From an uncultured Sutterella sp. (GTDB lineage Bacteria > Pseudomonadota > Gammaproteobacteria > Burkholderiales > Burkholderiaceae_F): a stretch of DNA of 53,337 bases. The notes beneath the pieces were generated by a model. The model was given only the letters and a program-made list of their open reading frames with translations. It did not search any database and was not told the DNA's origin. The stretch covers positions 1 to 53,337 of the forward strand of contig CAJKMT010000005.1 of assembly GCA_905201055.1 (NCBI GenBank), in the 5' to 3' direction. Below are positions 9,017 to 17,001 of this stretch, one piece after another. Every line of letters begins with the position of its first letter. Position 1 is the stretch's first letter. The translations under genes and the position numbers were made by a program.

Positions 9017-9586
9017 ATGATCGGACGTATTAAAGGACAGATCATCGAAAGTAACCCTCCCCACATTCTTGTGGATGTGCACGGCGTAGGCTATGAGATC
9101 GATGTACCGATGTCTACTTTTTATAACTTGCCCTCCCTGGGCTCTGAAGTGACGCTTCTGACGCACATGGTTGTGCGTGAGGATGCTCAGCTTCTCTATG
9201 GTTTTCTCACGGCTCAAGAGCGCGAAACATTTCGATTGCTTCTTAAAGTATCCGGCATCGGAGCCCGTACAGCCCTATCCATATTGTCCGGACTTTCTGT
9301 GGCGGATCTGGTCAATGCCGTTGCCACTCAGCAATCTTCATTGCTCACGCGAGTGCCGGGCATTGGCAAGAAAACGGCTGAACGACTCATCCTTGAACTG
9401 AAAGATAAATTGACCTCAACGCTGCCCGGAGTCACGGTTGCCAACATCAACTCCGCCACTTCCGATATCATCAATGCGCTGATCGGTCTGGGCTACAGCG
9501 AGCGGGAAGCCAATCTTGCTGTTAAAAAATTGCCTGAAGGTATTTCTGTGTCCGACGGCATTCGGATGGCCTTGCAGAATATGTGA
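9017..9586 (+). CDS. ruvA: Holliday junction branch migration protein RuvA
   Basis: RuvA binds four-way junctions as a tetramer and loads the RuvB motor. The 189 residues show the N-terminal OB-fold (MIGRIKGQIIESNPPHILVD), two helix-hairpin-helix motifs (LLKVSGIGARTALSIL and LTRVPGIGKKTAERLI), and the C-terminal three-helix RuvB-contact domain (IINALIGLGYSEREANLAV). The length is slightly below E. coli RuvA (203). It lies 4 nt after ruvC. The ruvB ribosome binding site GAGG overlaps its stop codon, which implies translational coupling. Confidence 0.96.
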   Translation: MIGRIKGQIIESNPPHILVDVHGVGYEIDVPMSTFYNLPSLGSEVTLLTHMVVREDAQLLYGFLTAQERETFRLLLKVSGIGARTALSILSGLSVADLVNAVATQQSSLLTRVPGIGKKTAERLILELKDKLTSTLPGVTVANINSATSDIINALIGLGYSEREANLAVKKLPEGISVSDGIRMALQNM

Positions 9587-9597
9587 GGATAAACTCA

Positions 9598-10632
9598 ATG
9601 CAAACAGTAGAACGAATTGTCACGGCGGAATCAACCTCTCCTAATGAGGACAATGTTGACCGCGCTTTAAGACCGACTCGATTGGCTGACTATGTCGGGC
9701 AACCGAAGGCTTGTGAACAGCTGTCGGTGTTCATTAAAGCGGCCAAATCCCGTCATGAAGCGCTTGATCACCTCCTTGTGTTCGGTCCTCCGGGTTTAGG
9801 TAAGACAACATTGGCTCATATTGTTGCCAATGAAATGGGAGTCAATCTCCGTCAAACCTCCGGTCCTGTTCTTGAACGCCCGGGTGACCTGGCTGCGATT
9901 TTGACCAATCTTCAGGAAAACGATGTTCTCTTTATCGATGAAATTCATCGTCTGTCCCCTGTTGTCGAAGAAATCCTCTATCCCGCTTTGGAGGATTTCC
10001 AAATTGACATCATGATTGGTGAGGGACCGGCAGCCCGCTCGATCAAACTGGATTTGAAGCCCTTTACTTTAATCGGCGCAACCACCCGCGCGGGCATGCT
10101 TACCAATCCGCTTCGTGCCCGTTTCGGCATCGTTGCTCAGCTGCAGTTTTACAACAACGAAGATCTCGCACGAATCGTCAAACGCAGCGCAAAACTTCTT
10201 AATGTAAAAATCGATGAAGAAGGTGCTTTTGAGGTGGCGCGCCGCAGTCGGGGCACTCCCCGTATCGCCAATCGTCTGCTTCGCCGTGTACGCGATTATG
10301 CCCAGGTCAAATATGACGGAATGATCACGCGAGAAGTTGCCGATAAAGCGCTTCAAATGCTCGATGTCGATCCCTTGGGTTTTGACCTCATCGACAGAAA
10401 GTTTCTCCTGGCCATCATTGAAAAATTTAACGGCGGTCCTGTCGGCATCGACAATCTGGCCGCTGCGGTTGGCGAAGATCGCGAAACACTTGAAGATGTG
10501 GTTGAGCCGTACCTCATCCAACAGGGGCATTTACAGCGAACGCCCAGAGGTCGCGTTGCTACCCTTTTGGCTTACCGTCATTTTGGTTTCGAAGGCCCCG
10601 GAACGTCCGGACAAACTTCGTCACTTTTTTAA
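9598..10632 (+). CDS. ruvB: Holliday junction branch migration ATPase RuvB
   Basis: RuvB is the AAA+ hexameric motor that drives branch migration. The 344-residue product has Walker A GPPGLGKTT near residue 63, Walker B FIDEIHRL, sensor 1 GATTRAGML with the arginine finger region, sensor 2 and a C-terminal winged helix (TPRGRVATLLAYRHFG). The ATG at 9598 is preferred over an in-frame GTG at 9583. It is preceded by GAGG at 9585-9588 with 9 nt spacing, and homologues begin close to this position. It completes an uninterrupted ruvCAB set, in the same order as in E. coli, with 11 nt between ruvA and ruvB. Confidence 0.96.
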   Translation: MQTVERIVTAESTSPNEDNVDRALRPTRLADYVGQPKACEQLSVFIKAAKSRHEALDHLLVFGPPGLGKTTLAHIVANEMGVNLRQTSGPVLERPGDLAAILTNLQENDVLFIDEIHRLSPVVEEILYPALEDFQIDIMIGEGPAARSIKLDLKPFTLIGATTRAGMLTNPLRARFGIVAQLQFYNNEDLARIVKRSAKLLNVKIDEEGAFEVARRSRGTPRIANRLLRRVRDYAQVKYDGMITREVADKALQMLDVDPLGFDLIDRKFLLAIIEKFNGGPVGIDNLAAAVGEDRETLEDVVEPYLIQQGHLQRTPRGRVATLLAYRHFGFEGPGTSGQTSSLF

Positions 10633-10650
10633 CAAAAACAACCTGTTATA

Positions 10651-11094
10651 ATGCTTGACCCTAATTCAAAAGAGTTTTTATGGAGCGCCCGTGTTTACTT
10701 TGAAGACACGGATGCGGGCGGCGTGGTTTATCACGCCAATTACCTGAAATTCTTTGAAAGAGCGCGTACCGAATTCCTGCGCAGTTTAGGCTGGAGTCAG
10801 AACGCTCTTTTGGAGATGAAGACCTGTGCTTTTGTCGTCTCCGATTTGTCCATTCAATTTAAGCGTCCAGCCAAGTTGGATGATGAGTTACAAATCCGTA
10901 CGACACTTAAAAGCCTGAGAAGAGCAAGTTTTGTGTTCGATCAACGTGCCTACAGAGGACAAACTTTGATGGCCGCAGCGAATGTGCGCGTTGTCTGCAT
11001 CGACCCGACCAAGGGGGTGCCGACAGCGATTCCTTCGCCGATCTTCGAAACTATTGAAAATATATTGTCCGTCGATTCGACTGAAATTAAGTAA
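10651..11094 (+). CDS. ybgC: Tol-Pal-associated acyl-CoA thioesterase YbgC
   Basis: YbgC is a hotdog-fold acyl-CoA thioesterase encoded at the head of the tol locus in most proteobacteria; it is linked to phospholipid metabolism at the membrane. The 147 residues carry the signature YFEDTDAGGVVYHANYLKF with the catalytic aspartate near residue 20, followed by FERARTEFLR. It lies 18 nt after ruvB and 10 nt before tolQ. The start has no Shine-Dalgarno sequence, and its ATG overlaps a perfect TATAAT. Nevertheless the ATG gives the expected N-terminus, and the next in-frame starts would cut into the fold. Confidence 0.94.
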   Translation: MLDPNSKEFLWSARVYFEDTDAGGVVYHANYLKFFERARTEFLRSLGWSQNALLEMKTCAFVVSDLSIQFKRPAKLDDELQIRTTLKSLRRASFVFDQRAYRGQTLMAAANVRVVCIDPTKGVPTAIPSPIFETIENILSVDSTEIK

Positions 11095-11104
11095 AGGGAT
11101 ATTT

Positions 11105-11773
11105 ATGAACGCCAGCGCCGATATGTCCATTTTGTCTTTACTCACCCATGCCAGTGTGGTGGTTCAGGCAGTTTTGGCCATTCTGATCGTTTTGTCTTTG
11201 ATCAGTTGGACCCGCATTTTCCAAAAGTTCTTCCAATTAAAGCAAGCCAAACGTTTAAGCGAAGATTTCGAGAGTCGTTTTTGGAGCGGAGCCGAACTCA
11301 ACAAGCTCTACGAACACGCCCAAAATCATCGTGAAAATTCGGGTACCCAGGAAAGAATCTTTGCCTCCGGTATGACTGAATTCTTGAAGTTGTCCACGCG
11401 CGGTTCTGCAGAAGCTTTGGACGGTGTGCGTCGCGCCATGCGTGCTACCTACCAAAGAGAAATGGACAATTTGGAAAGCGGCCTGCCCACTCTGGCTTCG
11501 ATCGGTTCTGTATCTCCTTACATCGGTCTGTTCGGCACTGTGTGGGGCATTATGAACGCCTTTACCGGCTTATCTGCTCTGGATAATGCCTCCCTGGCCA
11601 CGGTTGCTCCCGGTATCGCAGAAGCTTTGGTTGCTACCGCAATCGGTCTTTTTGCTGCTATCCCGGCTGTGGCAGCTTACAACCGCTTTGCCAACGATGT
11701 TGAGCGTCTGTCCAATCGTTACGAAAGCTTTGCCGAAGAATTCCAAAACATTCTTCAACGTCAAAGAGGCTAA
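11105..11773 (+). CDS. tolQ: Tol-Pal system proton channel subunit TolQ
   Basis: TolQ is the inner-membrane, MotA/ExbB-like subunit that, with TolR, uses the proton gradient to energise TolA during outer-membrane constriction. The 222-residue product has one N-terminal helix (about residues 18-38), a cytoplasmic loop, and two more helices around LASIGSVSPYIGLFGTVWGI and GIAEALVATAIGLFAAIPAVA, the conserved channel motifs. The frame is open further upstream inside ybgC, but the ATG at 11105 with AAGGGA 6-11 nt before it is the sensible start and matches the family length. It lies 10 nt after ybgC and 2 nt before tolR. Confidence 0.96.
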   Translation: MNASADMSILSLLTHASVVVQAVLAILIVLSLISWTRIFQKFFQLKQAKRLSEDFESRFWSGAELNKLYEHAQNHRENSGTQERIFASGMTEFLKLSTRGSAEALDGVRRAMRATYQREMDNLESGLPTLASIGSVSPYIGLFGTVWGIMNAFTGLSALDNASLATVAPGIAEALVATAIGLFAAIPAVAAYNRFANDVERLSNRYESFAEEFQNILQRQRG

Positions 11774-11775
11774 TC

Positions 11776-12198
11776 ATGGAAGGTTTGCGTTCTTCGCGTC
11801 GCTCTTCCCGTCGTCTGATGGCAGAGATTAACGTTGTCCCCTATATCGACGTTATGCTCGTACTTGTGGTGATTTTGATGGTGGCGGCTCCTTTTGTAAA
11901 TCCTTCGCTTGTGAATTTGCCGAGCGTTAAAAAAGCGGAAAAAGCTCCGGAAACCATTGTGGAAGTTATCGTCCACCCGACGGGGGCCATGTCCGTGAGA
12001 AAAGGCAAAGAGCTGCTTGCCGTTGATATGCCCGGACTCATTGCGACTGTGAAAAAAGCCCAGGAGGGTCGTGCCGATATCCCTGTCGTGATTGCAGCCG
12101 ACAAGGTTGTGCAATACGAACAGGTTGTCAATGTTATGAAACAGCTCCAGGCTGCCGATATCGCCCGAGTGGGTCTTTCTTTGAAAGTTGAAAAATAA
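11776..12198 (+). CDS. tolR: Tol-Pal system protein TolR
   Basis: TolR is the ExbD-like partner of TolQ, with one membrane helix and a periplasmic domain. The 140 residues show the family N-terminus SRRLMAEINVVPYIDVMLVL. The proton-relay aspartate (YIDVML) sits at the start of the helix (about residues 22-42), followed by a periplasmic domain with the typical VVIAADKVVQYEQVVNVM segment. It follows tolQ by 2 nt and precedes the tolA GTG start by 3 nt. Confidence 0.96.
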   Translation: MEGLRSSRRSSRRLMAEINVVPYIDVMLVLVVILMVAAPFVNPSLVNLPSVKKAEKAPETIVEVIVHPTGAMSVRKGKELLAVDMPGLIATVKKAQEGRADIPVVIAADKVVQYEQVVNVMKQLQAADIARVGLSLKVEK

Positions 12199-12201
12199 AC
12201 C

Positions 12202-13242
12202 GTGAATCCGTTAAAGAAGAACAAACCGGCGGTCAGTCAGTCTCATAAGAAAGAAATCCGCCCCCAACAGCAGCAACAGTCCGCAGGCTGGGGCTTGCCG
12301 TTTGTGCTCGCTCTTTTCATGCACAGCATTCTTTTTGTCGGACTGTTTTTTGTCTTCCAGTGGAATACAGAAAGTACGGATGTGGTTTACGCAGAGCTTT
12401 GGTCGCCTGCACAAATCAACAGTGCCTCAGCTGTACCGCCCGTAAAAGAAATAGAAAAAAATGAACCGGTCAAGGAAGATCCCAAACCAGAACCTGAGCC
12501 GGAGCCGGAACCCGAGCCCGAACCTCAGCCTGCTCCGCCGCCTCCTCCAGCCCCTAAGGTTCAGGAACCTGTAGAACAGGCACCGGATGAAAATGTCATT
12601 CGCCAACAGGAAGAAGAAAAGAAAAAACTTGAGGAGCAAAAACGATTAGAGGAACAAAAGCGACTCGAGGAAGAACAACGTAAGCTCGAAGAGCAGAAAC
12701 GTCTCGAAGAAGAGCAACGCAAGCTTGAGGAGCAAAAGCGCCTGGAAGAGCAAAAGCGCCTGGAAGAGCAAAAGCGCATTGAGGAAGAAAAGCGAATTGC
12801 AGAAGAAAAGAAGCGTCAGGAAGAAGCTCAAAAGCGTCGCCGTGAGCAGGCTCGTCTCTTGGCCAAACAAATGCGTCAAGAGCAACTGAAAGAACTGCAG
12901 AGTTCTTCCGAGCAAAATGTCGCCGGTGTCACCGTTCAAGCGGGCGGTCCCCAATCTGCGCTTTACAGCTCGCGCATTATCGCCTGCATTCGACCCAACA
13001 TTGCATTTGCTGTTTCGCCCAACATGAAAGCCGGCCAATATAAAGCCGTCTACGAAGTGCACCTGCTCAACGATGGACGCCAGGCCGGTGCGCCGCGCCT
13101 CGTGCGTTCCAGCGGACTGCCGGCTTTTGACCGTGCGGTGGAACGTGCGATTCAGGCCTGCAATCCTTTTCCGAATCATCCGACGGGCAATCCTCCTCGG
13201 ACGATTCAATTAACATTTGATCCGGTGGACAACAAACAATAA
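12202..13242 (+). CDS. tolA: Tol-Pal system envelope-spanning protein TolA
   Basis: TolA links the TolQR motor to the outer membrane. The 346 residues divide into a short cytoplasmic part, one membrane helix (about 31-53) and a proline/glutamate stretch of repeated PE pairs (about 92-115). A long charged coiled coil of EEQKRL-like repeats follows (about 135-235), then a C-terminal TolA/TonB-like domain with two cysteines (IIACIRPNI and AIQACNPF), a disulfide pair in the family. The start is GTG at 12202. At the DNA level the coiled coil is a run of imperfect 12-18-nt repeats, prone to copy-number change. Unlike the usual layout, tolB and pal do not follow. Confidence 0.93.
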   Translation: MNPLKKNKPAVSQSHKKEIRPQQQQQSAGWGLPFVLALFMHSILFVGLFFVFQWNTESTDVVYAELWSPAQINSASAVPPVKEIEKNEPVKEDPKPEPEPEPEPEPEPQPAPPPPPAPKVQEPVEQAPDENVIRQQEEEKKKLEEQKRLEEQKRLEEEQRKLEEQKRLEEEQRKLEEQKRLEEQKRLEEQKRIEEEKRIAEEKKRQEEAQKRRREQARLLAKQMRQEQLKELQSSSEQNVAGVTVQAGGPQSALYSSRIIACIRPNIAFAVSPNMKAGQYKAVYEVHLLNDGRQAGAPRLVRSSGLPAFDRAVERAIQACNPFPNHPTGNPPRTIQLTFDPVDNKQ

Positions 13243-13258
13243 CGATTAGGTTTACAAC

Positions 13259-13831
13259 ATGAGCAAAATCATCACCAACCAATTTGCCGAAGATCTCGGT
13301 TATACCTACGGCGGTTGCATTCGCGACTTGGTTCGCTTTACGGCCCGTGAAGCTGCCCGCGTCTCCAAAGCCAAACTGCCCATATTTGATTTTCTCAATC
13401 CCGGGCCCTATCTGCTTTTCCAAGCACTTTGGAGCGCTCTTTTACAGGCGGCAGCTATCCGTGCAACGTTAGATAATTGCCCGGAATACACCGAAAACGA
13501 AAAGTTGGTAAAAAAGACTCTTTTCCAAATGAACTACCATGGCGAAGAAGTCATGGCTGACAAAATATTTAAACGTCTTACTGACGAACAAAACGCTCAG
13601 TACGAGGAAGCAAAACAACGACTGATCACTAAGGCTCTGAAGGCCGATACGGTCAAAAGTGAACTCGCCGACCTCTTTCTTGAGATCCTTCACGGAAAAG
13701 ACAGCCCAAAAATCTCTGAAAGAACCCGTACCGGTGTGTTAAAGCAAGTCACACTTGCCTCTGAAACCTTCCGTCGATTGATTGAAGTTTCCAAGAAAAA
13801 TTCCGGTCAAACAAAAGCCGTCGCCAGCTAA
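13259..13831 (+). CDS. Uncharacterised protein encoded directly after tolA
   Basis: I do not recognise this 190-residue protein. It has no signal peptide or clear membrane helix. It looks mainly helical and charged, with a hydrophobic patch near residues 50-70 (PYLLFQALWSALLQAAAIRA) and a lysine-rich C-terminus. Cysteines are few (near residues 20 and 75) and no metal-binding or catalytic motif is seen. It starts 16 nt after tolA, in the position where tolB is normally found, and ends 18 nt before a terminator hairpin, so it is the last gene of the ffh-ruv-tol run. Codon use resembles its neighbours. It is expressed with the Tol genes by position only; no function is assigned. Confidence 0.8.
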   Translation: MSKIITNQFAEDLGYTYGGCIRDLVRFTAREAARVSKAKLPIFDFLNPGPYLLFQALWSALLQAAAIRATLDNCPEYTENEKLVKKTLFQMNYHGEEVMADKIFKRLTDEQNAQYEEAKQRLITKALKADTVKSELADLFLEILHGKDSPKISERTRTGVLKQVTLASETFRRLIEVSKKNSGQTKAVAS

Positions 13832-13849
13832 AAACTGACTTTTCTCAAG

Positions 13850-13882
13850 TGCCTCTGAAGTACAAAATTCAGGGGCATTTTT
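13850..13882 (+). terminator. Rho-independent terminator closing the ffh-ruv-tol run
   Basis: A 10-bp stem with one G-U pair (13850-13859 with 13868-13877) has an 8-nt loop and is followed by five T residues. It lies just after the unknown gene downstream of tolA. Confidence 0.88.
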
Positions 13883-13895
13883 CTACTCCTAGAAC

Positions 13896-13929
13896 CGCTT
13901 GAAAGCCTGGTAACTAAGGCTTTGAAGCG
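13896..13929. other. Long unexplained inverted repeat upstream of the HU gene
   Basis: Two 13-nt arms (13896-13908 and 13917-13929) are complementary with a single mismatch and enclose an 8-nt loop. The nearest T run begins about 10 nt later, so it is not a standard terminator. It lies 168 nt before the HU start and directly after the tol-run terminator. The remaining sequence to 14084 is AT-rich with several T and A tracts and no gene. Confidence 0.6.
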
Positions 13930-14096
13930 AATTTATGTCTCTTTTTTACAACTTTATCTTTGTTTTTTAATACATATCAAAGAAAAAAGCCGTTTTTGAG
14001 AGCGATTTGCTTGCACCCCCCTGGTTTTAAAGGGAATAGATGGAGTATATTATTGGTGTTCATCGCTCAGATGCTCATTTTTTTAGGAGAACTCCA

Positions 14097-14390
14097 ATGA
14101 ACAAGCAAGAACTCATCGCGATTGTCGCTGAAGAAAACGAACTTTCCAAGGCTCAAGCCGGTCGTATTGTTGATTCCGTGTTTGAAGCCATCGTTAAGTC
14201 TGTTGCCAAGGGTGACGGTTTCCAATTGATCGGTTTCGGTACGTTTAAGGCTACGAAGCGCGCCGCTCGCGAAGGTCGCAATCCTTCTACCGGCGAAACG
14301 ATTAAGATCCCGGCCACGACGTTGCCGAAGTTCACCGCTGGCGCTGCCTTCAAGGCCGCTGTTGCTAAGAAGAAGTGCTGCAAGCGCTAA
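14097..14390 (+). CDS. DNA-binding protein HU
   Basis: HU is a small nucleoid-associated protein that bends DNA as a dimer. The 97 residues match the family: MNKQELIAIVAEENELSKAQ at the N-terminus, the GFGTFKATKRAAREGRNPST DNA-binding arm with the intercalating proline in RNPSTGE, and the C-terminal AGAAFKAAV helix. The ATG at 14097 has AGGAG at 14085-14089, 7 nt away; an in-frame upstream ATG at 14040 would add 19 non-homologous residues and is rejected. The unusual C-terminus KKKCCKR carries two adjacent cysteines. Whether this is HupA- or HupB-like cannot be decided. It is a single-gene unit ending in a strong terminator. Confidence 0.95.
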   Translation: MNKQELIAIVAEENELSKAQAGRIVDSVFEAIVKSVAKGDGFQLIGFGTFKATKRAAREGRNPSTGETIKIPATTLPKFTAGAAFKAAVAKKKCCKR

Positions 14391-14404
14391 TTCGCGACAT
14401 TCAT

Positions 14405-14432
14405 AAAAAAACCGCCCTCGGGCGGTTTTTTT
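14405..14432. terminator. Bidirectional terminator between the HU gene and proS
   Basis: A 7-bp GC-rich stem (14411-14417 with 14420-14426) has seven A residues before it and seven T residues after it, so it can stop transcription of HU from the left and proS from the right. Confidence 0.9.
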
Positions 14433-14447
14433 ATCACTGCTAAGAGC

Positions 14448-14473
14448 ACTCTCGGCAAAACATCGCCGAGAGT
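14448..14473. other. Second inverted repeat near the proS 3' end
   Basis: A perfect 9-bp inverted repeat (14448-14456 with 14465-14473) has an 8-nt loop and lies 14 nt beyond the proS stop. Weak T content on either side suggests an accessory stem that stabilises the proS mRNA 3' end rather than a complete terminator. Confidence 0.6.
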
Positions 14474-14487
14474 TTCTTGAGATCAGA

Positions 14488-16224
14488 CTATCGATTCAAA
14501 ATGAATTGAATGATTTCTTCGGTCTTAATCATTTGTTTTTCTTTAACAGTACGGCGATGGGCGTATTCGACCTCACCGTTTTTCAAGCCACGTTCGCCGA
14601 TTACAATGCGGTGCGGCACACCAATCAGTTCCCACTCGGCGAACATGACACCGGGACGCATTTCTCTGTCGTCTAAAATGACATCCACACCGGCAGCCTT
14701 CAAATCCTCATAGATCTTATCAGCTGTCTGGCGAACCATTTCGCTCTTGGAGTAATTCATGGGGCAGATCACCGTGGTAAAGGGGGCGATGGAGTCAGGC
14801 CAAATAATGCCCTGCTCGTCATGACCCTGCTCGATAGCGGCACCCAACAAGCGGCTCACACCGATACCGTAGCAGCCCATTTCCAATAATTGCGGCTTAC
14901 CGTTTTCATCCAAATAGGTGGCATTGAGCGCTTGAGAGTACTTTGTCCCCAAGTAAAAGACATGGCCCACTTCAATACCGCGCTGCAGCTTGATTGAACC
15001 CTTGCCGTCGGGCGAAGCGTCACCTTCAACCACGTTGCGCAAATCAGCAGCCTTAGGAATCGGCAGATCGCGACCCCAGTTGACACCGGTTATGTGGAAA
15101 CCTTCTTCGTTGGCCCCGCAAATGAAGTCACTCATATTGGCTGCAGTCAGATCGGCGTAGACAACGATGTCGCTACTGATACCGACAGGCCCCAGGTAAC
15201 CCGGCTTAGAGCCGAAAGCCTTAATAATTTCAGCGTCCGTAGCAAAACGGAAACCGTCCTTTAATTCAGGCAATTTACCGGCTTTAACTTCATTGAGATC
15301 ATGATCGGCACGAAGCATAATCATCACGATTTGCGGCTCGATTGCTTCACCCTTTTCGTTGACGCGGTCGGCAGCCAAAACCACCGACTTCATCGAAGTT
15401 GTTAACTCACGGCCCAAAAGCTCAACCACATCTTCACACTTTTCCTTGCCCGGAGTCGGCACCTTTTGCATCGCCTCTTTAGGTTCTGCGCGACTTTCAA
15501 TCAAGCACGGAGCCGGTGCCAGTTCAATGTTGGCCGCAAAGTCACTTTCAGAGCTATAAGCAATCAAGTCTTCTCCGGTATCGGCGATCACTTGGAATTC
15601 GTGAGAGCGGTCACCGCCAATCGAACCGGTATCAGCTGCCACCGCACGGAAATTCAGGCCTAAACGAGAAAAGATGCGTTGATAAGCCGCATACATCGTG
15701 TCATAGCTCTTTAAGGCACCTTCCTGGTCACGATCAAAAGAGTAACCGTCCTTCATCGTAAATTCGCGGCCACGCATCACACCGAAGCGCGGGCGGCGTT
15801 CATCGCGAAACTTCGTTTGAATCTGATAAAGATTCACAGGCAATTGACGCCATGAGCGGATTTCCTGACGGGCAAAATCGGTAATCACTTCTTCCGAAGT
15901 CGGCTGAATGACAAAGTCACGTTGATGACGATCTTTGAAACGTAAAAGTTCCGGACCGTACTTTTCCCAACGGCCGGATTCTTGCCAAAGTTCAGCAGGT
16001 TGAACCATCGGCAGCAAGAGTTCGATGGCGCCCGCACGATTCATTTCTTCACGAATGATGTTTTCAATTTTACGAAGGCTTCTCAGACCCATCGGCATGT
16101 ACGTGTAAACACCGGCGGCAAGCTTTTTAATCATGCCGGCACGAATCATCAATTGTTGGCTCACAATGTCGGCATCCGACGGAGCTTCTTTCAGAGTCGA
16201 AATAAAAAAGGAACGAGCGCGCAT
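14488..16224 (-). CDS. proS: Prolyl-tRNA synthetase, bacterial type
   Basis: ProS charges tRNA-Pro. The 578-residue product is the bacterial class II type with an inserted editing domain. It shows the N-terminal MRARSFFISTLKEAPSDADI, motif 2 (FRDERRPRFGVMRGREF with MKDGYSFD), the INS editing domain (about residues 220-405), motif 3 (GCYGIGVSRLLGAAIEQ), and a C-terminal anticodon-binding domain. The frame is open upstream to 16275, but the ATG at 16224 gives the conserved N-terminus. It is divergent from rppH with a 99-nt gap, and its 3' end faces the HU terminator. A tRNA-Pro gene lies 11 kb away in this window. Confidence 0.97.
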   Translation of the reverse strand: MRARSFFISTLKEAPSDADIVSQQLMIRAGMIKKLAAGVYTYMPMGLRSLRKIENIIREEMNRAGAIELLLPMVQPAELWQESGRWEKYGPELLRFKDRHQRDFVIQPTSEEVITDFARQEIRSWRQLPVNLYQIQTKFRDERRPRFGVMRGREFTMKDGYSFDRDQEGALKSYDTMYAAYQRIFSRLGLNFRAVAADTGSIGGDRSHEFQVIADTGEDLIAYSSESDFAANIELAPAPCLIESRAEPKEAMQKVPTPGKEKCEDVVELLGRELTTSMKSVVLAADRVNEKGEAIEPQIVMIMLRADHDLNEVKAGKLPELKDGFRFATDAEIIKAFGSKPGYLGPVGISSDIVVYADLTAANMSDFICGANEEGFHITGVNWGRDLPIPKAADLRNVVEGDASPDGKGSIKLQRGIEVGHVFYLGTKYSQALNATYLDENGKPQLLEMGCYGIGVSRLLGAAIEQGHDEQGIIWPDSIAPFTTVICPMNYSKSEMVRQTADKIYEDLKAAGVDVILDDREMRPGVMFAEWELIGVPHRIVIGERGLKNGEVEYAHRRTVKEKQMIKTEEIIQFILNR

Positions 16225-16323
16225 TGTTTTCTCGCTATTTAATGTAAAATTTTTCAGATGTGCACTTTTTACCACGCATTTGGTAAAAGTAAAAGAGTAA
16301 TTTTAGAGATTTTGAGGCCTTTC

Positions 16324-16845
16324 ATGTTGGACAGTGACGGTTACCGTCCGAACGTCGGCATTATTTTAACCAATGCCGACAAAAAGGTATTTTGGGCCAA
16401 GCGTTTGAAAAAGCCCGCTTGGCAGTTTCCACAGGGAGGCATCGATGAAGGCGAAGACATTGAGACTGCGCTGATGCGCGAACTCAACGAAGAGATCGGC
16501 TTGACGCCCGAAGACGTCAAGATCATCGCGCACACTAATGAGTGGCTTTATTATGATGTGCCCGAACCCTTCAGACGTGCTGACCGCTCCATTTACCGCG
16601 GACAAAAACAAATTTGGTTTTTACTGAAACTCGTTGGACCGGAATCAAAAATCAATCTTTTTGCATCCGATCAACCCGAGTTTGATGCCTGGCGCTGGAA
16701 TGATTTCTGGGTTCCCCTGCGTGATGTCATCGATTTCAAACACGATGTTTACCGCAAAGCCCTTGCAGACCTTGCCCCGCATCTTTTCGGTGAAAACGAT
16801 AAACGATCAAAACCCAGCCAGGATTGGCTGCTCTACGGTTTCTGA
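16324..16845 (+). CDS. rppH: RNA pyrophosphohydrolase RppH
   Basis: RppH removes pyrophosphate from 5'-triphosphorylated RNA ends and so starts RNA decay by RNase E. The 173-residue length equals the family norm. The N-terminus MLDSDGYRPNVGIIL is diagnostic, and the Nudix box runs from G38 to G59 with E44, R52, E53, E56 and E57 in the Gx5Ex7REUxEExG arrangement. The aromatic segment PAWQFPQGG is also typical. The ATG at 16324 has GAGG at 16314-16317; an open upstream extension is not homologous. It is divergent from proS, the usual neighbour of rppH in betaproteobacteria, and ends in a terminator. Confidence 0.96.
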   Translation: MLDSDGYRPNVGIILTNADKKVFWAKRLKKPAWQFPQGGIDEGEDIETALMRELNEEIGLTPEDVKIIAHTNEWLYYDVPEPFRRADRSIYRGQKQIWFLLKLVGPESKINLFASDQPEFDAWRWNDFWVPLRDVIDFKHDVYRKALADLAPHLFGENDKRSKPSQDWLLYGF

Positions 16846-16851
16846 TGATGA

Positions 16852-16877
16852 CCCGCCAATCGGCGGGGTTTTTTTTT
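16852..16877 (+). terminator. Rho-independent terminator after rppH
   Basis: A 6-bp GC stem (16852-16857 with 16862-16867) has an AATC loop and is followed by nine T residues, starting 6 nt after the rppH stop. Confidence 0.92.
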
Positions 16878-17001
16878 CTCCCTTAAACCATTACAAAAAA
16901 AAAAAATTTAACTAAAAACGATTTTTGCAAAAATAGTCAATTTTGTGGCGTCAATTATTATCAATAACTCATTTATTGCAATTATTTTTATTTGTTTTTC
17001 A

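Noticed and set aside
12600..12860. CRISPR or tandem-repeat locus in tolA
   Set aside because: The imperfect DNA repeats encode the in-frame EEQKRL coiled coil of TolA and have no spacers.
13990..14050. Sigma-54 promoter before the HU gene (TTGC and GCACCCCCC motifs)
   Set aside because: The GG and GC pairs do not stand at the required spacing on either strand.
14040..14096. Longer HU start with 19 extra residues
   Set aside because: The extension is not homologous to HU, and the downstream ATG has a strong AGGAG at the right spacing.
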